A stretch of DNA of 5,810 nucleotides from Candidatus Vogelbacteria bacterium (GTDB taxonomy: Bacteria > Patescibacteriota > Minisyncoccia > Phycocordibacterales > XYD1-FULL-46-19), in the NCBI GenBank assembly GCA_903825615.1, contig CAIKBK010000040.1:1-5810 (forward strand), in the 5' to 3' direction. The position numbers and the translations under genes are program-made. The notes below the pieces were generated by a model. It was not told the origin of the DNA. It ran no database searches and saw only the letters and a program-made list of their open reading frames with translations. This document shows positions 1-5,810 of the stretch, piece after piece; within the stretch, counting starts at the first letter, position 1, and every line of letters starts with the position of its first letter.

Positions 1-306
1 GCTTTTCTTATTAATTTTTTCTCTATCCCAATCCTGCTACGTTCTCTTTTTGCGCCTTGGCGCCGAATGGGCGAAGATTACCCCAAAAATGTTTTTAATA
101 GTTTTGAGGATGTGGCGGCTGTTTTAGTCGTTAATCTCATTATGCGTATTGTTGGTCTCGTCATGCGAACAGTGGTTATTGTTTTTGGTATTTTATTTGT
201 GACGGTCGTTGCCTTGTTTTACCCGATTTTATTGATCCTGTGGTTGCTTTTACCTTTAATTTTAATCATTTTAATTATGTTGGGATTTGGCTTGTTGTTT
301 CGGTAA
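1..306 (+). CDS. Small multi-helix membrane protein, 5'-truncated by the window edge, function unknown
   Basis: The reading frame is open from the first base of the window to the TAA at 304-306, giving 101 visible codons. The first ATG (67) sits inside what looks like a continuous conserved stretch, with Leu-Phe-Ala-Pro-Trp-Arg-Arg just before the Met and Gly-Glu-Asp-Tyr just after, so the true start is probably upstream of the window. After a short polar segment (visible codons about 23-37) comes an amphipathic or hydrophobic stretch with spaced Arg residues (about 40-56). Two strongly hydrophobic helices follow (about 57-80 and 82-100), the last made almost wholly of Leu/Ile/Phe/Gly, ending in a single Arg. 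No catalytic motif is visible. From memory, similar short 'FAPW-[KR]-R' membrane proteins occur in Patescibacteria, but I know of no assigned function. It lies 12 nt upstream of the Clp-like ATPase gene on the same strand, which suggests co-transcription and perhaps a shared membrane role; that link is inference. Confidence 0.7.
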   Translation, partial: AFLINFFSIPILLRSLFAPWRRMGEDYPKNVFNSFEDVAAVLVVNLIMRIVGLVMRTVVIVFGILFVTVVALFYPILLILWLLLPLILIILIMLGFGLLFR

Positions 307-318
307 TTTTAAATCTAT

Positions 319-2772
319 ATGGATATCAAGGAATTATTAAAAAATAGCCCGCTTTACCCCATCTTAATAGTTGAATCTATTTTTTCTTCGCATCGTCGTC
401 GTTTATTTATTAATGTCAGCGGTGCTCTACTTTTAATTCTCTTTGCTCTCGCGACTTTCTTTTCGGCTATCGGTTCCCAATTATCGCAATTTGCTCCGCG
501 GATTTGGGGGTTGGTTTGTTTGAGTTTAGCCTTTTATCTTATGGCCAAGATGACCGAATGGCATTTTAATTCATCCTATTATTTTGATAATGTTGCCCTC
601 AATCGTTACAAGCCGGGAGATCTTTTTACCTTTACTGTGGGTCGGGTGTTTATGGCGACCAAGAATAATGATGTTCTCCATGGCTTCATGATTTCTCCTG
701 TCGGGCGTCTTATTTTAGGTCGTTGTGGCATATCTGATCGAGACATTGCTAAATTCCTAGAATTGCGCTCAGCTGGCCAATTTTATAAATTACCAATTGG
801 CTCTGACCAAGTTCTCAAGTTGCGCGAGTTAGTCACCTTTTTATTCCAAAATGATAATACCTTCTCACAATTTCTTGCCGATCATGGTATTAGCGAAACC
901 GAACTTATCGGGGCTGTCAGCTGGGTAGTTTATGGTATTGAGTATGGCGAGTACAGTAAGCGTTGGTGGAGCGAGACTAATTTATCCAGATTGCCCGGCA
1001 TTGCTAAAGATTGGGGATTTGGCAATACCAATACCCTCGATCAGTATGGCTGGGACCTACTTTATGGTCTAGAATTTTCTTCTGATCTATATGAGTACTC
1101 TTCTCGCTCAAATGAGATTAATCAAATTGAAAATATTTTAGCTAAGCAACGTGAAGCCAATGTTTTTATTGTCGCCGATACCGCGAGCGAACGCATGGAT
1201 ACAGTCTGGCATCTGGTCAGGCGCATTAAGGATGGTGTAGCACCTCCAGCCTTGGAGCATAAGCGCCCCGTTCTCTTTAACTCAGCAGTTTTTCTTTCTC
1301 GGTTTAAAGAAAAATCTGACCTAGAGACGGAATTGCTAAAGATTTTTAAAGAAGTTCAGTTGGCGGGCAATGTAATTTTAATTTTTGATAATTTTGTTCC
1401 TCTGGTGCGCGGTTTTGAGGCTCTACGTTCTAATTTTCTTGAATTGCTTTATCCTTTTCTTAATTCCAATTCCGTCCAGATTATTGGCTTAACTGGCAAT
1501 GATGATTTTCTTCGCGAGATAGAAAGTAACGCCAGCCTCATGGCCTTGTTTGACCGAGTTTTTATTCGGCCATTGCCAACAGAGTCCATTATTCGTAATC
1601 TTGAACAGACCGTCTGGTCTATTGAGGAAAGGCATAAATTATTTTTTACTTATCCGGCAATTCTTGCCATTGTCGAAGGAGCAGATAAATATTTTTCAGT
1701 TTCTGATTCTGGTGATAAAGCCGTTGATCTTTTAACGGAGATTATTCCTTGGGCGAGGCAAAAAGGCTATAAAGTTATTGGCCAAGACGAAGTAGAAGAG
1801 TTGCTACAGAGTAAGTCCGGCATACCGGTTGGTAGAATTCAAGAAGCCGAAAAGGAAAAACTGTTGGGGTTAGAAGACAATTTGGCCAAGCGTGTTGTTG
1901 GTCAGAGCGAGGCCTTGATCCAAGTTAGCAATGCTTTGCGCCGAGCTCGTTCTGGTATCCGTAATGAGAAAAAACCAATTGGCTCCTTCTTATTCCTCGG
2001 GCCAACTGGTGTGGGTAAGACCGAGACGGCCAAGGCCTTAGCCGAGACAATGTTTGGTGACGAGAAAATGTTGCTTCGTCTCGATATGGCCGAATTCCAG
2101 ACCGGTGAAGGGGCCGACAATTTAATTGGGGCGGCGGCTGATGGCAAACCCGGTTTATTGGCCAGTTTGGCTCGCGAACATTCTTATGGCGTATTGCTTC
2201 TTGATGAGTTCGAGAAGGCTCATTCTGATGTCCACAATTTGTTCCTAACTATTTTTGATGAAGGATATTTCTCAGATAAAAGCGGGCGTCAAGTAAGTTT
2301 GCGCAATATGATTATTATTGCCACTTCTAACGCTGGAGCTGATTTTATTTGGCAAATGGTCAAGGCGGGCAAGAAGCCAGAAGACGAAGCTGAGACAATT
2401 ATCAATAATCTAGTAACACGCGCGATTTTCAAACCAGAGTTATTGAACCGTTTTGATGCGGTGGTTATTTACCATCCATTAAAAGAAGAGGAACTTAAGA
2501 AAATTTCTCGCCTGATGCTTGGTCGCTTGGCTAAACGTTTGTCAGAGCAGGGCATTACCTTTATGATTAGCGATTATTTGGTTAGTTCTGTCGCCAAACT
2601 TGGCGCCAACGAAGTTTTTGGTGCTCGACCAATGCAGCGGTTTATCCAAGATCATATTGAACAACAGATTGCTGATAGCCTAATTAAGGGCGATATCAAG
2701 AGCGGGTCTTCTCTTTCCTTTGAACCTCGGAGCGAGACCGGAGAACCAGAATTAGTTTTTAAAGGGAAATAA
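319..2772 (+). CDS. Membrane-anchored Clp/HSP100-type AAA+ ATPase with degenerate first ATPase module
   Basis: This 817-residue protein resembles ClpA/ClpC in length and order of parts. Residues 26-28 are RRR, followed by two hydrophobic helices (about 34-52 and 61-77) with a short loop between them. By the positive-inside rule this is a hairpin that leaves the ATPase in the cytoplasm. Residues about 100-210 look like a divergent Clp N-domain. The first AAA+ module (about 265-480) keeps the fold landmarks but lacks Walker A (region 286-295), has Asp357-Asn358 where Asp-Glu is expected, and lacks the arginine-finger pair near 409-411. No long M-domain coiled coil is present. The second module is well kept: GIPVGR (501-506), Walker A GPTGVGKT (561-568), Walker B LLLDE (626-630), sensor 1 Asn671, arginine finger Arg711 and the sensor 2 GAR (768-770). 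A Clp-type C-terminal small domain follows. The GYVG pore loop is replaced near 602-614, and no IGF/IGL-like ClpP loop is seen. No in-frame start lies upstream (a TAA is at 310-312), and there is no clear Shine-Dalgarno before the ATG. The family assignment is sure; the substrate and role are unknown. Confidence 0.92.
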   Translation: MDIKELLKNSPLYPILIVESIFSSHRRRLFINVSGALLLILFALATFFSAIGSQLSQFAPRIWGLVCLSLAFYLMAKMTEWHFNSSYYFDNVALNRYKPGDLFTFTVGRVFMATKNNDVLHGFMISPVGRLILGRCGISDRDIAKFLELRSAGQFYKLPIGSDQVLKLRELVTFLFQNDNTFSQFLADHGISETELIGAVSWVVYGIEYGEYSKRWWSETNLSRLPGIAKDWGFGNTNTLDQYGWDLLYGLEFSSDLYEYSSRSNEINQIENILAKQREANVFIVADTASERMDTVWHLVRRIKDGVAPPALEHKRPVLFNSAVFLSRFKEKSDLETELLKIFKEVQLAGNVILIFDNFVPLVRGFEALRSNFLELLYPFLNSNSVQIIGLTGNDDFLREIESNASLMALFDRVFIRPLPTESIIRNLEQTVWSIEERHKLFFTYPAILAIVEGADKYFSVSDSGDKAVDLLTEIIPWARQKGYKVIGQDEVEELLQSKSGIPVGRIQEAEKEKLLGLEDNLAKRVVGQSEALIQVSNALRRARSGIRNEKKPIGSFLFLGPTGVGKTETAKALAETMFGDEKMLLRLDMAEFQTGEGADNLIGAAADGKPGLLASLAREHSYGVLLLDEFEKAHSDVHNLFLTIFDEGYFSDKSGRQVSLRNMIIIATSNAGADFIWQMVKAGKKPEDEAETIINNLVTRAIFKPELLNRFDAVVIYHPLKEEELKKISRLMLGRLAKRLSEQGITFMISDYLVSSVAKLGANEVFGARPMQRFIQDHIEQQIADSLIKGDIKSGSSLSFEPRSETGEPELVFKGK

Positions 2773-3809
2773 TGATAAATAATTTTTTGATCAGAAATCA
2801 CCACATACGCTGGGGGATAATTGGCCTTATTTTTTTTGCCATCGTTTTTGTTCTTTGTTTTGCTACCTGGGTAATGGCCAAGGTCACCTACTACACCTTC
2901 TGGAAAGATAATTCATTAGGTTACCAATCGGTAAAATTGACCGAGGAGTCTGATTTTAATAAAACTATTTCCTCCTACTTTTTGGGCCAGCCAGCTGACC
3001 GCCTACCTTTATCAGCTGGGGCCTACTTGGTTAGTGACCTTAATTCTAAGGAAATCATTGTTAAAAGAAATGAGAATCAGATTTTTCCTATCGCTTCGGT
3101 GACAAAATTAGTAACAGCTATTGTGGGCCAGGAATTTATAAATTCTGACCAACAAATCACAATTACTCGTCAAGCTTGGGAAACCTATGGCAATACAGGG
3201 CAACTTCGAGCAGGAGAAAAGATGCCCTTTAAGACAATGCTTTACCCTCTACTTCTAACTTCTAGCAATGATGCGGCCGAGGCGGTGGCGCTGTCTGTTG
3301 GCCGAGAGAAATTTCTTGCTCGCATGAATGAATTTGCCAAACAAATTGGTATGAACCATACCCATTTTTCTGATCCGAGCGGTTTATCTCCCGACAATAT
3401 TTCAACCCCGACGGACCTTTCTCTTTTGGCCGGTTACTTATATGAGAATGAACAAGACCTGTTGGCTATTACCCGGGAGAAATCCTATCGCTATGGTCGT
3501 CATAACTGGACTAATTATAATAATATTTCTTTAATGAATTATTATGTTGGCGGTAAAAATGGTTATACCGACGAGGCCAATCGCACTTTGCTCTCGCTAT
3601 TCTCCGTGCCGATTAGCTATACGACAAGTACTGATAAAACAAAGAGTGGAGAGAAGAAAGAAAGGCTCTTGGCGGTGGTTTTATTGCAGAGTAATGATCG
3701 AAAAAGTGATACCCGTAATCTAATTAATTATTTAGGTAAATACGTTTCTTATAATGGCGGCAAGAACGGTTTTGTTCCAATGCTTCCGCCGGAAATAGAA
3801 AGTTTATGA
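2772..3809 (+). CDS. Membrane-anchored D-alanyl-D-alanine carboxypeptidase (peptidase S11), with KNG in place of KTG
   Basis: S11 enzymes (DacA/PBP5 type) remove the terminal D-Ala from peptidoglycan pentapeptides outside the cytoplasmic membrane. This 345-residue protein has one N-terminal hydrophobic helix (about 14-36) after a basic start, with no obvious cleavage site, so it is probably an anchored ectodomain. The catalytic domain runs from about residue 82 to 325. Motif 1 SxxK is Ser109-Val-Thr-Lys112, with Ser109 the predicted nucleophile. Motif 2 SxN is Ser164-Ser-Asn166. Motif 3, normally KTG, reads Lys262-Asn-Gly264, encoded AAA AAT GGT. The C-terminal beta domain of E. coli DacA is absent; a short tail ends the protein. 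Its start overlaps the ATPase stop by one base (TAATG), with GGGA at 2764-2767 as a weak ribosome site, so translational coupling is likely. It is paralogous to the S11 domain of the next gene. Because of the Asn, activity may be altered, so carboxypeptidase function is likely but not certain. Confidence 0.88.
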   Translation: MINNFLIRNHHIRWGIIGLIFFAIVFVLCFATWVMAKVTYYTFWKDNSLGYQSVKLTEESDFNKTISSYFLGQPADRLPLSAGAYLVSDLNSKEIIVKRNENQIFPIASVTKLVTAIVGQEFINSDQQITITRQAWETYGNTGQLRAGEKMPFKTMLYPLLLTSSNDAAEAVALSVGREKFLARMNEFAKQIGMNHTHFSDPSGLSPDNISTPTDLSLLAGYLYENEQDLLAITREKSYRYGRHNWTNYNNISLMNYYVGGKNGYTDEANRTLLSLFSVPISYTTSTDKTKSGEKKERLLAVVLLQSNDRKSDTRNLINYLGKYVSYNGGKNGFVPMLPPEIESL

Positions 3810-5185
3810 TCAAGCGACTTACCGCTATTTTAATTACAGCTCTTTTTATCGCAGCTATTGGTTTGTATTTTTATAATCAAATTAATTGGCAAAAATTAGG
3901 AACGGTTGAGTATTCGTCCGTCAATTACCCTAAGAAACAAAATTTAACTTATCGCGACTTGGCCGAAGTATCAGGAACAGTTTATTTTATTGGTCAAAAC
4001 TCTCTCAATATACCGGCCGAAGGCAAAATTGTTATTGCTGATCTCCAAAAAATGCTAGTAAATCTTTATCAAGATGGTCAACTTCTAAAGGCCTTGCCTA
4101 TTGTTTCTGTCGGTAAGATTGGGGCGCCTTGGGAGACACCACGTGGCCAATTCAATATTTTGGCCAAAGAAGAAAATCATAAATCTTCCGTTACTGACGT
4201 TTGGATGCCATATAGTATGCAGTTTCTGGGCAACTATTTCATCCATGGCTGGCCCTACTATGATGACTCAACGCCAGTTAGCCTTGGTTACTCTGGTGGC
4301 TGTATTAGATTAAAAACAGCCGATGCTGAAGAGGTTTTTTCTTTTGTCGATCGCGGTACACCTCTAATTGTTGGTAGTAATAATTTACCCAACAATTCTT
4401 CTGAACGCTACGTGGCGCGGGATAAGAATGTTTTTCCCAATGTTAGCGCTGAGAGTTACTTAGTGGCTGATCTTGATAGTGGGGCGACAATCGTTAAAAG
4501 AAATAGTTTAGGTCTTTATCCCATTGCTTCCCTCACGAAGCTTCTCACGGCCCTTGTTTTTCTTGACCAGATTAATCCCATCGATACGGTTGTGGTCGGG
4601 GAGGATAATAAATTTGTCCCTTACCGTGAGGTGGGCGGGCTTAAAGCCGGGGAGGTTTTTGTTGCCAAAGATTTACTCTGGCCCTTGCTCTTAGAGTCTA
4701 GCAATAAATCGGCGGACGTTCTGGCTTCGCGACTGGGAGAGAAAAGGTTTGTCGCGGAAATGAACAAGCGAGCAAAAACTATTGGTTTAATTAATTCGAC
4801 TTTTGCTGATCCGTCTGGTATTAGTGCCGATAACGTTTCTTCGGCTGAAGACCTGTTTCGTCTGGCCAAACACATATTTTTTGAGAAGAGTTATATTTTT
4901 TCGGTCTCGCGTCAAGATAAAATTGAATTAGCCAACCACACCTGGCAGAATGTGAACACTTTTGTTTCTTACCCAGGTTTTCTTGGCGGTAAGACTGGCC
5001 AAACCGAAATTGCCAAACAAACGTCGCTCAACCTTTTTGAATTACCTTTTGAGATGTCTTCAAGTACAGCCAAAAGGCGAGTAGCAATAATCGTTCTGCG
5101 CAGTAATGACCGAGATAGTGATACGCAAAAGTTACTAGACTATCTCTCTAATAACATATATCTTATTAAGGATGGGGAAAATTAA
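3806..5185 (+). CDS. Bifunctional L,D-transpeptidase (YkuD) fused to D,D-carboxypeptidase (peptidase S11)
   Basis: This 459-residue protein has an N-terminal membrane helix (about 6-23) and two extracytoplasmic catalytic domains. Residues about 75-190 form a YkuD domain. Its motif is His147-Gly-Trp followed by Ser163-Gly-Gly-Cys166-Ile-Arg168, with Cys166 the predicted nucleophile. L,D-transpeptidases of this type make 3-3 peptidoglycan cross-links or attach partners to tetrapeptide donors. After a linker rich in Asn and Ser (about 190-215) comes a full S11 domain (about 216-452). It contains Ser242-Leu-Thr-Lys245 (SxxK), Ser298-Ser-Asn300 (SxN) and Lys396-Thr-Gly398 (KTG), all intact. The second domain should trim pentapeptides to the tetrapeptides that the first domain uses. 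The start overlaps the previous stop as ATGA, and the only upstream ribosome-site candidate is a weak GAAAG at 3798-3802, so translation is probably coupled. The frame runs uninterrupted through both domains, so the fusion is not an artefact of a single visible frameshift. Domain calls are firm; the exact cross-linking chemistry is inferred. Confidence 0.92.
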   Translation: MIKRLTAILITALFIAAIGLYFYNQINWQKLGTVEYSSVNYPKKQNLTYRDLAEVSGTVYFIGQNSLNIPAEGKIVIADLQKMLVNLYQDGQLLKALPIVSVGKIGAPWETPRGQFNILAKEENHKSSVTDVWMPYSMQFLGNYFIHGWPYYDDSTPVSLGYSGGCIRLKTADAEEVFSFVDRGTPLIVGSNNLPNNSSERYVARDKNVFPNVSAESYLVADLDSGATIVKRNSLGLYPIASLTKLLTALVFLDQINPIDTVVVGEDNKFVPYREVGGLKAGEVFVAKDLLWPLLLESSNKSADVLASRLGEKRFVAEMNKRAKTIGLINSTFADPSGISADNVSSAEDLFRLAKHIFFEKSYIFSVSRQDKIELANHTWQNVNTFVSYPGFLGGKTGQTEIAKQTSLNLFELPFEMSSSTAKRRVAIIVLRSNDRDSDTQKLLDYLSNNIYLIKDGEN

Positions 5186-5810
5186 GAAGCCAGAGAATTT
5201 TTGGAATAAGTTACCCAAGCCGTTTTTTTGCTTAGCGCCGATGTATGACGTGACTGATGCGGCTTTTAGACAAATGTTTGTCAGGTATGGTAAGCCAGAC
5301 ATACTTTTTACCGAATTTGTTTCGGCCGATGGTTTAGCCAGTAACGCGGGCCGGACCAAGCTCTTGCGTGAGCTTTATTTTGTCAAAAATGAGCAGCCGA
5401 TTGTGGCCCAGATTTTTGGCTCTAACCCTGAGACAATAAAAACCGCTATAAAAATTATTAAAGAACTTGGCTTTGCTGGTGTCGATATAAATATGGGCTG
5501 CCCTGATCGCACGGTGGAGAAGCAGGGGGCGGGGTCGGCTTTAATCAAAAACTCTAAATTAGCGCAAGAGATTATTTTAGTGGCCAAGGAAGTCGCCGGC
5601 GATATGCCGGTCTCAGTCAAAACACGAATTGGTTATAATAAAATAGAGACTGAGAATTGGGCGCGCGTAATTTTAGAAACAAAACCTTCGGCTGTCACCT
5701 TCCACTTGCGCACTCGCAAAGAAATGTCTAAAGCTGAAGCGCACTGGGACGAAGCGAAGATTTTAAGCAAATTAGGTCAGGAATATAATATCCCGATAAT
5801 TTGCAACGGA
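5172..5810 (+). CDS. dus: tRNA-dihydrouridine synthase (Dus family, DusB-like), 3'-truncated by the window edge
   Basis: Dus enzymes are flavoproteins that reduce specific uridines in tRNA to dihydrouridine using FMN and NADPH in the cytoplasm. The frame is open from ATG 5172 to the last base, giving 213 codons, roughly two thirds of the usual 310-350 residues. Motifs seen are the N-terminal FMN-site Ala-Pro-Met (22-24) followed by Tyr-Asp-Val-Thr-Asp, then Gln80-Ile-Phe-Gly. The catalytic-cysteine motif is Asn-Met-Gly-Cys110-Pro followed by GAGSALI, and Lys150-Thr-Arg152 and His178-Leu-Arg-Thr-Arg follow. The visible part ends at Ile-Cys-Asn-Gly, which fits the start of the family's phosphate-binding NGD region. 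HLRT replaces the more usual HGRT or HART. The start overlaps the preceding gene by 14 nt. AAGG directly abuts the ATG, too close for a normal Shine-Dalgarno, but an in-frame TAG at 5136-5138 and the lack of any other start before APM support this ATG. Which Dus subfamily, and so which tRNA position, cannot be settled from this part. Confidence 0.93.
   Translation, partial: MGKIKKPENFWNKLPKPFFCLAPMYDVTDAAFRQMFVRYGKPDILFTEFVSADGLASNAGRTKLLRELYFVKNEQPIVAQIFGSNPETIKTAIKIIKELGFAGVDINMGCPDRTVEKQGAGSALIKNSKLAQEIILVAKEVAGDMPVSVKTRIGYNKIETENWARVILETKPSAVTFHLRTRKEMSKAEAHWDEAKILSKLGQEYNIPIICNG

Noticed and set aside
307..318. Possible promoter or terminator between the small membrane protein and the ATPase gene
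   Set aside because: The 12-nt A/T-rich gap is too short for either and shows no hairpin or recognisable promoter elements.
1550..1735. Alternative-frame open stretch inside the Clp-like gene
   Set aside because: It overlaps the D1 module in another frame and shows no motif or start signal of its own.
1902..2147. 81-codon open frame on the minus strand
   Set aside because: It lies opposite the best-conserved part of the AAA+ second module (Walker A region), has no recognisable motif, and is explained by codon bias of the sense gene.
3756..3770. Second Gly-Gly-Lys-Asn-Gly in the C-terminal tail of the first S11 protein (residues 329-333)
   Set aside because: It repeats the five residues at the catalytic KNG site, but flanking residues and codons differ and it lies outside the catalytic fold, so chance is more likely than a duplicated motif.
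4101..4313. Alternative-frame open stretch inside the YkuD domain
   Set aside because: The catalytic His and Cys motifs are in the other frame; this one has no family resemblance.
4621..4875. 84-codon open frame on the minus strand
   Set aside because: It is antisense to the S11 domain of the fused gene, whose SxN and surrounding motifs clearly code on the plus strand.
5596..5610. Perfect short inverted repeat CCGGC-GATAT-GCCGG
   Set aside because: A 5-bp stem inside the dus coding sequence with no T-run after it; too short to call a terminator or regulatory hairpin.
5135..5620. Two minus-strand open frames (5135-5359 and 5375-5620)
   Set aside because: They are antisense to the dus gene, whose APM and NMGCP motifs show that the plus strand is coding.

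Overview
The window is a compact, same-strand stretch of a bacterial chromosome carrying five genes on the + strand with almost no intergenic DNA. They are, in order: the 3' part of a small membrane-protein gene (1-306), a membrane-anchored Clp-type AAA+ ATPase (319-2772), a membrane-anchored D,D-carboxypeptidase of the S11 family (2772-3809), a fused L,D-transpeptidase plus S11 D,D-carboxypeptidase (3806-5185), and the 5' part of a tRNA-dihydrouridine synthase gene (5172 to the window end). Junctions are a 12-nt gap, a 1-nt overlap (TAATG), a 4-nt overlap (ATGA) and a 14-nt overlap. This looks like one transcription unit whose promoter and terminator both lie outside the window. No RNA gene, mobile element, CRISPR array, terminator or long non-coding stretch is visible.

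The moderate to low GC content, tight packing, weak or absent Shine-Dalgarno sequences, and the styles of the membrane-anchored Clp ATPase and the YkuD/S11 enzymes suggest a member of the Candidate Phyla Radiation (Patescibacteria, perhaps Parcubacteria-like). This is an inference from general resemblance, not from a marker gene. UGA appears only as the stop of the first carboxypeptidase and Trp is encoded by UGG, so nothing indicates the UGA=Gly recoding of Gracilibacteria/SR1.

The biological theme is the cell envelope. The two S11 domains are clear paralogues. A D,D-carboxypeptidase trims pentapeptide stems to tetrapeptides, and tetrapeptides are the donor substrate of L,D-transpeptidases. 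The fused protein therefore joins the enzyme that makes the donor to the enzyme that uses it. The first, stand-alone S11 protein has its KTG motif changed to KNG. The Clp-like ATPase next door has a two-helix membrane hairpin at its N-terminus, a first AAA+ module that has lost its nucleotide-handling residues, and an intact second module that lacks both the usual aromatic pore loop and any obvious ClpP-docking loop. It is thus unlikely to be an ordinary ClpP partner and may be an envelope-associated remodelling ATPase. The dus gene is a housekeeping tRNA-modification gene that probably shares the operon without a functional link.
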